Assembly (NCBI GenBank): GCA_023386645.1
Contig: JAEWJI010000004.1
Coordinates: 1 to 24,561 of the forward strand
Direction of reading: 5' to 3'
DNA from: Pseudomonadota bacterium
Lineage (GTDB): Bacteria; Pseudomonadota; Alphaproteobacteria; Caulobacterales; Caulobacteraceae
Length of the DNA: 24,561 nt
The position numbers and the translations under genes are program-made. Positions 8,175 through 15,177 of the stretch are shown here, piece by piece. Position 1 is the first letter of the stretch, and every line of letters begins with the position of its first letter. The notes under the pieces are model-generated. The model saw only the letters and a list, made by a program, of their open reading frames with translations, had not been told where the DNA came from and did no database searches.

Positions 8175-8351
8175 ATGTCGGACACGGATGAACTGCTGCG
8201 TGGGCTGAAGCTGGGCGGGATCGCCGTGGCCTCGGCCGCCCTGACGGCCTTCGCCGTGATCGGCGTCGGCCACTGGGTCCTGGAGCACAAGGCACCGGCT
8301 CAAGTCGCCCAGCCCCACCCCGAAGCCCTGCTCATTCAGACGAGCGGCTAG
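8175..8351 (+). CDS. Small single-pass membrane protein, hypothetical
   Basis: A 58-codon open frame starts at an ATG behind a G-rich stretch (GGGGGGCG) and ends with TAG. The product has a charged N-terminus (MSDTDELLRGLKLGG), one hydrophobic helix (about residues 15-35, IAVASAALTAFAVIGVG) and a short hydrophilic Pro/Gln tail. Codon third positions are strongly G or C, like the neighbouring genes, which supports real coding. I do not recognise a family. It may be an inner-membrane microprotein. It converges on ugd, whose stop lies 43 bases away. Confidence 0.6.
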   Translation: MSDTDELLRGLKLGGIAVASAALTAFAVIGVGHWVLEHKAPAQVAQPHPEALLIQTSG

Positions 8352-8394
8352 GTCTCATCTCCCGCAGCGCGAGGCGTCGGGGAGATGTCGGGTC

Positions 8395-9699
8395 CTACGC
8401 CCGTCCGATGGACGCGTAGCGGAAGCCGCGCGCCCGAAGGTCGTCAGGCCGATAGACGTTCCTCAGGTCCACCATCACCGGCCTGCGCACCAGCAGCTTG
8501 ATCCGGTCCAGGTCGAGCGCCCGAAACTGGTCCCATTCGGTCAGGATGACCACGGCGTCCGCGTCGGTCACCGCCTCGTAAGGCCCGTCGGCGAACTCGA
8601 CCCCATCCAGCATCCTGGACGCCTCGTGCATGCCCTCGGGATCGAAGGCTCGGACCTTCGCCCCCGCCGCGATCAGGGCCGGAGCCACGTCAAGCGACGG
8701 CGCGTCGCGCATGTCGTCGGTGTTCGGCTTGAACGTCAGACCCAGCAGGGCCACGGTCTTGCCCTTCAGATCGCCGTCCAGCGCCCGGGCCACCCGATCC
8801 GCCATTCCCTTCTTGCGGGCGTCGTTGATCTCGACCGTGGTCTCGACCAGTCGCACCGGCGAGCCCGCGTCCGCGGCCGTGCGCACCAGGGCCAAGGTGT
8901 CCTTCGGGAAACAGGAGCCGCCGTAGCCCGGGCCGGCGTGCAGGAACTTGGACCCGATCCGGTTGTCCAGGCCGATGCCCCGCGCCACCTGCTGCACGTC
9001 GGCTCCGAGCGCCTCGCACAGATCGGCCATCTCGTTGATGAAGGTGATCTTCATGGCCAGGAAGGCGTTGGCCGCGTACTTGGTCAGTTCCGACGTCCTG
9101 CGCCCGGTGAACAGGATCGGCGTCTCGTTCAGGTTCAACGGCCGATAGAGCTCGGCCATCACCGCCTTGGCCCGTTCGTCATCGGTGCCGACCACGACCC
9201 GATCCGGCCGCTTGAAGTCGCCGATGGCGGCCCCTTCGCGCAGGAACTCGGGGTTGGAGACGACGGCGAACTCGGCGTCCGGCCGGCGCTCGCGCACGAT
9301 CCGCTCGATCTCGTCGCCGGTGCCGACCGGGACGGTCGACTTGGTGACGATGACCGTGAACCCCTCGATCAGGCCGGCGATCTCCTCGGCCGCCGCATAG
9401 ACGTAGGATAGGTCCGCGTGGCCGTCGCCACGCCGGGACGGGGTGCCCACCGCGATGAAGACGGCGTCCGCCCGCCGGATGGCCTCGGCCCCATCGGTCG
9501 CGAAGCTCAGCCGGCCGTCGCGGACGTTGGCTTCGACCAGGTCCTCGAGCCCGGGCTCATAGATGGGCATGACGCCCTGGTTCAGCCGCTCGATCTTGCC
9601 CTCGTCCTTGTCGACGCAGCAGACCACGTGGCCGAAGTCGGCGAAACAGGCGCCGGACACCAGGCCGACGTAGCCGGTGCCGATCATCGCGACGCGCAT
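8395..9699 (-). CDS. ugd: UDP-glucose 6-dehydrogenase
   Basis: The enzyme oxidises UDP-glucose to UDP-glucuronate with two NAD+, feeding exopolysaccharide and glycolipid synthesis in the cytoplasm. The 434-residue protein shows the N-terminal NAD-binding GTGYVGLVSG (7-16), VGTPSRRGDG (84-93), KSTVPVGT (120-127), SNPEFLREG (148-156), Lys207 and Asn211 in LTKYAANAF, and the catalytic Cys263 in GPGYGGSCFPKD. The C-terminal NAD-domain motif GLTFKPNTDDMRDAPS is also present. All catalytic residues expected are visible. I chose the ATG at 9699, with GGAGGG upstream, over longer in-frame starts. It is divergent from cysD, with 119 bases between the starts. Confidence 0.96.
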   Translation of the reverse strand: MRVAMIGTGYVGLVSGACFADFGHVVCCVDKDEGKIERLNQGVMPIYEPGLEDLVEANVRDGRLSFATDGAEAIRRADAVFIAVGTPSRRGDGHADLSYVYAAAEEIAGLIEGFTVIVTKSTVPVGTGDEIERIVRERRPDAEFAVVSNPEFLREGAAIGDFKRPDRVVVGTDDERAKAVMAELYRPLNLNETPILFTGRRTSELTKYAANAFLAMKITFINEMADLCEALGADVQQVARGIGLDNRIGSKFLHAGPGYGGSCFPKDTLALVRTAADAGSPVRLVETTVEINDARKKGMADRVARALDGDLKGKTVALLGLTFKPNTDDMRDAPSLDVAPALIAAGAKVRAFDPEGMHEASRMLDGVEFADGPYEAVTDADAVVILTEWDQFRALDLDRIKLLVRRPVMVDLRNVYRPDDLRARGFRYASIGRA

Positions 9700-9709
9700 G
9701 GGATAGGCC

Positions 9710-9722
9710 CTCCGTGACGGAG
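9710..9722. promoter_or_regulatory. 13-bp palindrome over the ugd ribosome binding site
   Basis: CTCCGT (9710-9715) and ACGGAG (9717-9722) form a perfect dyad around G9716. On the minus strand one arm is part of the GGAGG ribosome binding site of ugd. It could fold in the ugd leader and hide that site, or be a protein operator in the region shared with cysD. No partner is visible, so its function is only proposed. Confidence 0.35.
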
Positions 9723-9818
9723 CGGGGGAGATACCCGCCGGGCGCGGCTTTGACCATACGGCAGGGCAGCCGCCCTCGGCGACTTGTGCCGCCCCCGCGC
9801 ATCTGCGAACCACGGGCC

Positions 9819-10742
9819 ATGACGCCTGCGGCCCTATCGCCCGACCGCCTCTCGCACCTGGATCGGCTCGAAGCCGACAGCATCCAGATCCTGCGCGAGA
9901 TGGCGGCCGAGTGCGTCCGGCCGGTGCTGCTCTACTCGATCGGCAAGGACTCGGCTGTCCTGCTGCACCTGGCCCGCAAGGCCTTCTTTCCCGCCCCGCC
10001 GCCCTTCCCGCTGCTGCATGTCGATACGACCTGGAAGTTCCGGGACATGTACGCGCTCCGCGACCGCATGGCGGCCGAGAGCGGCATGGAGCTGATCGTC
10101 CACCGCAATCCTGAAGCCGAGGCGGAAGGGATCAACCCGTTCGACCACGGCTCGGCCGTCCATACCGACCGCTGGAAGACACAGGGGCTGCGACAGGCGC
10201 TCGACGCCGGCGGGTTCGACGCGGCTCTCGGCGGCGCCCGGCGCGACGAGGAGGCCAGCCGGTCCAAGGAGCGCGTCTTCTCCTTCCGGGGCCCCGGCCA
10301 CCGTTGGGACCCGCGCCGCCAGCGGCCTGAGCTCTGGCGGCTCTATAACGCGCGGGTCCGGGCCGGAGAGACGCTGCGGGTCTTTCCCCTGTCCGACTGG
10401 ACCGAGTTCGACGTCTGGGACTACGTCGCGCGCGAGGCCATCCCGGTCGTCCCCCTCTACTTCGCCGCGCCCCGCCCGGTGGTCCGGCGCGAGGGCTCGC
10501 TGATCGTGGTCGACGACGACCGCATGCGCCTGCTGCCAGGAGAGGAGCCGGAGATGCGCACCGTCCGGTTCAGGACGCTCGGCTGCTATCCCCTGTCGGG
10601 CGCCATCGAAAGCCAGGCCGCCGACCTGCCCGCCGTCATCGCCGAGATGCGGGCTTCCCGGTCGTCGGAGCGCCAGGGCCGGCTGATCGACCGCGATCAG
10701 GCGGGCTCGATGGAGAAGAAGAAGCGCGAGGGCTATTTCTGA
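9819..10742 (+). CDS. cysD: Sulfate adenylyltransferase subunit 2
   Basis: CysD joins sulfate to ATP to form adenosine 5'-phosphosulfate, working with the CysN GTPase. The 307-residue protein has the PP-loop SIGKDS (40-45) in LLYSIGKDSAVLLHLARKAF, the conserved LLHVDTTWKFRDMY (65-78), GGARRDEEASRSKERVFSFR (138-157) and the late RTLGCYPLSGAI. Its length is close to that of E. coli CysD. The start at 9819 is set by the family's length and alignment, because its ribosome binding site is weak; an in-frame ATG at 9714 would add 35 unlikely residues. The stop TGA overlaps the cysNC start by one base, indicating translational coupling. Confidence 0.95.
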   Translation: MTPAALSPDRLSHLDRLEADSIQILREMAAECVRPVLLYSIGKDSAVLLHLARKAFFPAPPPFPLLHVDTTWKFRDMYALRDRMAAESGMELIVHRNPEAEAEGINPFDHGSAVHTDRWKTQGLRQALDAGGFDAALGGARRDEEASRSKERVFSFRGPGHRWDPRRQRPELWRLYNARVRAGETLRVFPLSDWTEFDVWDYVAREAIPVVPLYFAAPRPVVRREGSLIVVDDDRMRLLPGEEPEMRTVRFRTLGCYPLSGAIESQAADLPAVIAEMRASRSSERQGRLIDRDQAGSMEKKKREGYF

Positions 10743-12592
10743 TGGCCGCCCCCTCCCAGGTCCAGCAGAAGGACCAACTCCGCTTCATCACCTGCGGCTC
10801 GGTGGACGACGGCAAGTCGACCCTGGTCGGGCGGCTGCTGGCGGACGCCGGCGCGATTACCGACGACCAGATGGCGACCCTGCGCGCCGAGGCGAAGGGC
10901 GGGGCGATCGACTATTCCCGACTGCTTGACGGCCTGCTGGACGAGCGCGAGCAGGGCATCACCATCGACGTCGCCTACCGGTATTTCTCGACCCCGCGCC
11001 GCGCCTTCATCGTCGCCGACGCGCCAGGCCACGAGCAGTATACCCGGAACATGATCACCGGCGCCTCGACCGCGGACGCGGCCGTGGTCCTGGTCGATGC
11101 GAGGAAGGGCGTCCTGACCCAGACGCGGCGGCACAGCCTGCTGGTCTCGCTGATCGGGGTGAAAACCGTCATCCTGGCCGTCACCAAGATGGATCTGGTC
11201 GGCTGGGACCGCGCGGTGTTCGAGGCGATCGAGACCGAGTACCGCGCCTTTGCCGGCGAACTGGGGATCGAGCGGGTGCTGGCCGTCCCGACCTCGGGGG
11301 TCACCGGCGGCAACGTCGTCGAGCCGGCGCCCGAGACGCCCTGGTACAGCGGTCCCGCCCTGCTGTCGCTGCTGGAGACCCTGCCTGTCGAGGGCGCGAC
11401 CGACCGGCCCTTCCGCATGCCGGTCCAGGCTGTCAGCCGGCCTGATCAGGACTTCCGGGGCTACCAGGGCCGCAACGCCTCGGGCGTCATCCGGCCCGGC
11501 GATGCGGTGCGCGTCTCGCCTTCCGGCGTCGAAGCGCGCGTCGCCCGGATCGTCGAGTTCGGCGGCGACCGGAACGAGGCCGGCGAGGGCCGCTCGACCA
11601 CCCTGGTGCTGGACCGCGAGGTGGACGTCAGCAGGGGCGACGTGATCGCGGCGGCGTCGGACCCCGTGGAGGCCGCCGACCAGTTCGAGGCCACCATCGT
11701 CTGGATGGCGGAGGAGCCGCTGCTGCCCGGCCGGGTCTATGACCTGAAGCTGGGCGCCCGCACGGTCCCGGCCCAGGTCACCGAGATCAAGCACCAGGTG
11801 GACGTCAACAGTCTGGAGAAGCTGGCCGCCAAGACCCTGGCGCTCAACGCGGTCGCCGTCTGCAACCTGTCGCTCGGCGCCGAGGTCGGGTTCGAGCCCT
11901 ATGCGGTCAGCCGCGACCTGGGCGGCTTCATCCTGATCGACCGCCAGACCTTCACCACGGTCGGCGCCGGGATGATCCACTTCGCGCTCCGCCGCGCCCA
12001 CAACATCCACCGCCAGGCCCTGAGCGTGGGCCGCGAGGAGCGCGCCGCCCTGAAAGGCCAGAAGCAGGCGGTCGTCTGGTTCACCGGCCTGTCGGGGGCG
12101 GGCAAGTCGACCGTCGCCAACGCGCTGGAAGGGTTGCTGACCGCCGAGGGCCGACACGCGGTCCTGCTGGACGGCGACAACCTGCGCCATGGCCTGAACC
12201 GCGACCTGGGCTTTACGGACGCCGACCGGGTCGAGAACATCCGGCGCGCCGCCGAGACCGCCCGGCTGATGGCCGACGCCGGCCTGATCGTGCTGGTCTC
12301 GCTGATCTCGCCCTTCGCCGCCGAGCGCCGCATGGCCCGCGAGCTGATGCCGGAAGGCGAGTTCTTCGAGGTCTTCGTCGACGCCCCGCTCGAGGTCGTC
12401 GAAGGGCGCGACGTGAAGGGCCTCTATGCCAAGGCCCGCGCGGGCCAGCTCGCCAACTTCACCGGGATCGACAGCCCCTACGAGCCTCCCGAAGCGCCCG
12501 AGGTTCACATCCGGACCGACCGGGGCTCCGCGGAAGACGCGGCGCGCATGATCCTGGAGCGGCTGAGAGCGGCCGGGCGGCTTCGACCGTAG
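10742..12592 (+). CDS. cysNC: Bifunctional sulfate adenylyltransferase subunit 1/adenylylsulfate kinase
   Basis: This 616-residue fusion carries out both steps that follow sulfate entry. The CysN GTPase half drives adenosine phosphosulfate formation and the CysC half phosphorylates it to PAPS. The CysN half (about 1-430) has the P-loop GSVDDGKST (19-27), DAPGHEQY (93-100) and TKMD (148-151), then the elongation-factor-like beta-barrels. The CysC half (about 440-616) starts with the kinase P-loop GLSGAGKST (449-457) and has DGDNLRHGLNRDLGF. The layout equals NodQ/CysNC of other alphaproteobacteria. PAPS can feed sulfate reduction or sulfation of glycans; nothing in the window decides between them. 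Confidence 0.96.
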   Translation: MAAPSQVQQKDQLRFITCGSVDDGKSTLVGRLLADAGAITDDQMATLRAEAKGGAIDYSRLLDGLLDEREQGITIDVAYRYFSTPRRAFIVADAPGHEQYTRNMITGASTADAAVVLVDARKGVLTQTRRHSLLVSLIGVKTVILAVTKMDLVGWDRAVFEAIETEYRAFAGELGIERVLAVPTSGVTGGNVVEPAPETPWYSGPALLSLLETLPVEGATDRPFRMPVQAVSRPDQDFRGYQGRNASGVIRPGDAVRVSPSGVEARVARIVEFGGDRNEAGEGRSTTLVLDREVDVSRGDVIAAASDPVEAADQFEATIVWMAEEPLLPGRVYDLKLGARTVPAQVTEIKHQVDVNSLEKLAAKTLALNAVAVCNLSLGAEVGFEPYAVSRDLGGFILIDRQTFTTVGAGMIHFALRRAHNIHRQALSVGREERAALKGQKQAVVWFTGLSGAGKSTVANALEGLLTAEGRHAVLLDGDNLRHGLNRDLGFTDADRVENIRRAAETARLMADAGLIVLVSLISPFAAERRMARELMPEGEFFEVFVDAPLEVVEGRDVKGLYAKARAGQLANFTGIDSPYEPPEAPEVHIRTDRGSAEDAARMILERLRAAGRLRP

Positions 12593-12595
12593 TTT

Positions 12596-12614
12596 CCGCC
12601 GTCTGCGACGGCGG
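12596..12614. terminator. Hairpin between convergent cysNC and mtgA (weak terminator candidate)
   Basis: CCGCCGT (12596-12602) pairs with ACGGCGG (12608-12614) over the loop CTGCG, directly after the cysNC stop. No T-tract follows on either strand, so intrinsic termination is doubtful. It may act as a 3'-end stabiliser for both convergent transcripts. Confidence 0.35.
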
Positions 12615-12629
12615 CCGATAAACCTGACC

Positions 12630-13337
12630 TTACCCGAGCACGCAGCCCGCCAGGCCCTCGTTGCGGACCACGCGGGCGGCGGCCTGGATGCGGCCGGCAC
12701 GTCTGCGGACATAGGGACCGGGGTCGGCGGCCTGGTATCGGCGGGGGCTGGGCAGGATGGCGGCCAGGCGGGCGGCCTCGCGCGGGCTGAGGTCGGCGGC
12801 GCCCTTGCCGAACCAGTGACGGGCCGCGGCCTCGGCGCCGTAGACCCCCGGGCCCCATTCGGCGACGTTGAGATAGACCTCCTCGATCCGGCGCTTGGAC
12901 CAGACCGCCTCGATCAGAACGGTGTAGCCGGCCTCCAGCCCCTTCCGGATCCAGTCGCGACCAGGCCACAGGAAGACGTTCTTGGCGGTCTGCTGGCTGA
13001 TGGTCGAACCGCCCCTCAGCTTGCGGCCCTCGGCGTTGGCCTCCAGCGCCTGTTCGATCGCCTTCATGTCGAAGCCGCCGTGCGAGCAGAAGCGGGCGTC
13101 CTCGGCGGCGATGACGGCGGCGACCAGATGGGGCGAGATGTCGTCGATCGAGCGCCAGCGGTAGTCCAGCCCGTCTCCGGCCAGGGCGCGCTTGACCATC
13201 AGGAGGGTCACGGGCGGGGGGACGACGGCGTGGGTCAGGACCGCCCCGATGGGCAGGAGGGCGAGGACCAGCAGGGCCGTCAGCAGCGGGCGGGATTTCC
13301 GGCGCGGTCGGGGCTTGGGCTGAGGGGCCAGCGGCAT
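12630..13337 (-). CDS. mtgA: Monofunctional biosynthetic peptidoglycan transglycosylase
   Basis: MtgA polymerises lipid II into glycan strands at the outer face of the inner membrane. The 235-residue protein has a basic N-terminus, one membrane anchor (about 17-39) and a glycosyltransferase family 51 domain. Motifs visible are AAEDARFCSHGGFD (77-90, catalytic Glu79), GGSTISQQTAKNVFLWPGRD (109-128), RKGLEAGYTVLIE and KRRIEEVYLNVAEWGPGVYG (148-167). It lacks a transpeptidase domain, as expected for MtgA. The ATG at 13337 gives the usual length but has no clear ribosome binding site. An ATG at 13415 lies inside the palindromic element and would add an unlikely 26 residues. Confidence 0.94.
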   Translation of the reverse strand: MPLAPQPKPRPRRKSRPLLTALLVLALLPIGAVLTHAVVPPPVTLLMVKRALAGDGLDYRWRSIDDISPHLVAAVIAAEDARFCSHGGFDMKAIEQALEANAEGRKLRGGSTISQQTAKNVFLWPGRDWIRKGLEAGYTVLIEAVWSKRRIEEVYLNVAEWGPGVYGAEAAARHWFGKGAADLSPREAARLAAILPSPRRYQAADPGPYVRRRAGRIQAAARVVRNEGLAGCVLG

Positions 13338-13405
13338 GAGGAGATGGTGAGGCGGGAAGGGTGGGGTGGCAAGGTGGGCCGATATCTGGGCCGGGTCTGC
13401 ACCTG

Positions 13406-13544
13406 TCCTCCCCATGCAAAGGGGTGGGGACCACGAAGTGGTGGAGGGGTCGACACGCGCTCGGTGCGTCCCTGGAAGAACTCAGGCCAGCTTCGCCCCT
13501 CCAGCCCGCTTCGCGCGGTCCCCCTCCCCACGTTGTGGGGAGGA
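13406..13544. repeat. Palindromic intergenic element, copy 2
   Basis: A 139-base inverted repeat with arms TCCTCCCCA...GTGGAGGGG and CCCCTCCAG...GGGGAGGA around a central spacer of about 46 bases. The left arm holds an outer C-run/G-run hairpin and the inner hairpin CCACgaaGTGG. The right arm carries an equivalent built on CGCTTCGCG. It lies 13 bases beyond the stop of the WD40 gene and 68 bases before the mtgA start. It is the same family as 7953-8083. Confidence 0.85.
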
Positions 13545-13557
13545 TCGCGGCCGGATC

Positions 13558-14523
13558 CTAGCGCCCCGTCACGCCCGCGTTCCCCTCCTCATCCGCCCAG
13601 GCGACGCGCTGGCCGTCGGGGCTGAGGGCCAGGGCCGTGATGGCGGGGCCTCGGTCGGCCTTGAGGAAATTCAGGCCCTGGCCGGCGGGGTGGGCGAGCC
13701 AGACGCGACCGTCCGAGAGACCGGCCGCGACCACGCCATGCTCGGGACGGGCGGCGACCTGGACCACCTGGGAGCCTTCGTCGTAGCCGATCTCGGTGGC
13801 CTCGCGCCCCATCGGGCCGTTGGCGCCGACGAAGGGCCAGAGCACCACGCCCTGCGCGCCCGAGGTGGCCAGCAGCCGGCCGCCGTCGAGAAAGGCGAGC
13901 GACCGGACCTTGGTCGGATAGCCGCCCATGCGCAGGTCCTTGGCGTCCTTCAACCGCCAGGCGTGGAGCTGGTTGTCCTGCATGGCGGTGACCACGAAGT
14001 CGCCGGAGGGGGCGAAGGCGACCGAAGTGTGCGACCCGGCCCATTTCAGGAAGGTCGGCTTCTGGGCCGCGATCCGCGCGAACCACAGGGCGCAGCCGCC
14101 GTAGGTCGAGGCCGCGATACGGCGGCCCTTCGCGTCGAAGGCGACGCCGGAGACGGTCCGCTCGTGCTCGAAGTCCCGTCGGAAGGCGGCGTCGGTCGCG
14201 TCGATGACGCTGACGGTCCGGCCCGAGGAGAAGGCGATGAGCCTGGATTCCTTCGAGGCGGCGATGGCGTCGATCCACTGGCCGCGCGCGCTCTCGGCCA
14301 GGACGCCGGCTTCTCCGCGCCGGGTCCAGATCACCCGCCCGTCGTCGCCGCCGGTCACCACCCCGTCGCCGGACGGGTGGGGGGCGGCGCACAGGACGGC
14401 GCCATCGTGAGCCTCGGTGACGGCGCCGTCCTCGAAGCGGATCGAGCCGTCGCCCAGGGCGAAGGCGGCGCCGGCCTCATCGAACAGGGCGGCGGTGATC
14501 TGGGCGTCGAAGGTGCGTTGCAT
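13558..14523 (-). CDS. WD40-repeat beta-propeller protein
   Basis: This 321-residue protein lacks a signal peptide and consists of WD40-like blades. Recurring elements are a glycine/alanine strand, then GDGVVTGGDDGRVIW (52-66), KGRRIAASTYGGCALW, SGDFVVTAMQDNQLHAW, GGRLLATSGAQGVVLW, HGVVAAGLSDGRVWLA and DGQRVAWADEEG. These fit a seven-bladed propeller, which normally serves as a protein-interaction platform in the cytoplasm. No enzyme motif is visible and its partner is unknown. It lies on the same strand as, and downstream of, the HTH-like protein and the COG0523 GTPase, with only short gaps. The three could be cotranscribed, so a link to metal handling is a fair guess but unproven. Confidence 0.8.
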   Translation of the reverse strand: MQRTFDAQITAALFDEAGAAFALGDGSIRFEDGAVTEAHDGAVLCAAPHPSGDGVVTGGDDGRVIWTRRGEAGVLAESARGQWIDAIAASKESRLIAFSSGRTVSVIDATDAAFRRDFEHERTVSGVAFDAKGRRIAASTYGGCALWFARIAAQKPTFLKWAGSHTSVAFAPSGDFVVTAMQDNQLHAWRLKDAKDLRMGGYPTKVRSLAFLDGGRLLATSGAQGVVLWPFVGANGPMGREATEIGYDEGSQVVQVAARPEHGVVAAGLSDGRVWLAHPAGQGLNFLKADRGPAITALALSPDGQRVAWADEEGNAGVTGR

Positions 14524-14553
14524 CCGGGCGGTTTAGGGCCTGATCGGGCGCCG

Positions 14554-15126
14554 TCAACTTCGCTGACGGGCCTCGCGCTCCATGCGCCGACGTTCGGCGC
14601 GGTTGAGGGCAGGGGGCAGGGACGGGGCAGGAGCGGGGCCGCTGGAAACAGGGTGTGGAACGTGTGAATCGAACTGGAGGCGCAGGGCGAGGTTGCGGCC
14701 CCGGGCGTCGAGCTTCGGCTCGCGGCGGGCGGGGTGCAGGCTGCCGTCGGGGGCCCGCACCGGGTCTGGCGCGAAATAGAGGGTGTTGGCCTCCGCCTGG
14801 GCGCGAGCGTGCAGCAGGGCGTGCACCTTCTGCCAGCGGGCGGCTTCCAGATGACGGCCGCGCACCAGGGCCTGGGCGATGCGGCTCCAGGCCAGGTCGA
14901 CCAGGTCCTCGACGGCCAGGTCCGCGTAGGCCTCGAGATCGTCCTCGATCGGCTCGGGATCGGGCTGGTCGGCGCGCCGCCAGCCGCCGTCGCGGGCGCG
15001 CATGCGGAAGGTGTTGATGTTCAGGTCGTGGCGGCGGCAGACGACCTCGGCGGTCTCTCCGGCCAGGTATTCGTCCCGGGCCTTGTCCCAGGTCTCGGGC
15101 GAGCGGATGCGGTAGGTCTCGGTCAT
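14554..15126 (-). CDS. Unrecognised protein with helix-turn-helix-like N-terminus
   Basis: This is a 190-residue protein that I cannot assign to a named family. Residues about 12-50 (WDKARDEYLAGETAEVVCRRHDLNINTFRMRARDGGWRR) read as a helix-turn-helix of the kind seen in phage terminase small subunits and resolvase-like DNA-binding domains. An acidic Asp/Glu/Pro linker follows (54-70), then a helix-rich middle (70-110, LVDLAWSRIAQALVRGRHLEAARWQKVHALLHARAQ), and a basic, proline-rich tail ending in ERRRMEREARQRS. There is no terminase partner or other phage gene nearby, so a transcriptional or structural DNA-binding role is more likely. A dyad that could be its operator lies just upstream at 15147-15167. 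The ATG at 15126 has a weak ribosome binding site. Confidence 0.68.
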   Translation of the reverse strand: MTETYRIRSPETWDKARDEYLAGETAEVVCRRHDLNINTFRMRARDGGWRRADQPDPEPIEDDLEAYADLAVEDLVDLAWSRIAQALVRGRHLEAARWQKVHALLHARAQAEANTLYFAPDPVRAPDGSLHPARREPKLDARGRNLALRLQFDSHVPHPVSSGPAPAPSLPPALNRAERRRMEREARQRS

Positions 15127-15146
15127 CCGCGCAGGCTGACATGCGC

Positions 15147-15167
15147 CTGCGTCATTATTGGACGCAG
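15147..15167 (-). promoter_or_regulatory. Dyad over a candidate -10 box before the HTH-like gene
   Basis: CTGCGTC (15147-15153) and GACGCAG (15161-15167) form a perfect 7-bp dyad around ATTATTG. Read on the minus strand, the AT-rich centre contains AATAAT, a five-of-six match to a -10 box, with CTGACC 16 bases further upstream as a poor -35. A dyad centred on a -10 box is a usual repressor layout. The HTH-like gene begins 21 bases downstream, so autoregulation is possible. Confidence 0.42.
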
Positions 15168-15177
15168 AGCGCGGCGG

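Noticed and set aside
9750..9773. cysD promoter with -35 TTGACC
   Set aside because: The -35 is good, but no AT-rich -10 hexamer lies 16-18 bases downstream.
10733..12712. Very long minus-strand open frame opposite cysNC
   Set aside because: In GC-rich genomes the antisense frame of a real gene often lacks stops. The product is low-complexity and without motifs, while cysNC on the other strand has all its catalytic motifs.
13338..13415. Longer mtgA start within the palindromic element
   Set aside because: The ATG at 13415 lies in a repeat copy and would add 26 residues without family support. The internal ATG gives the usual MtgA length.
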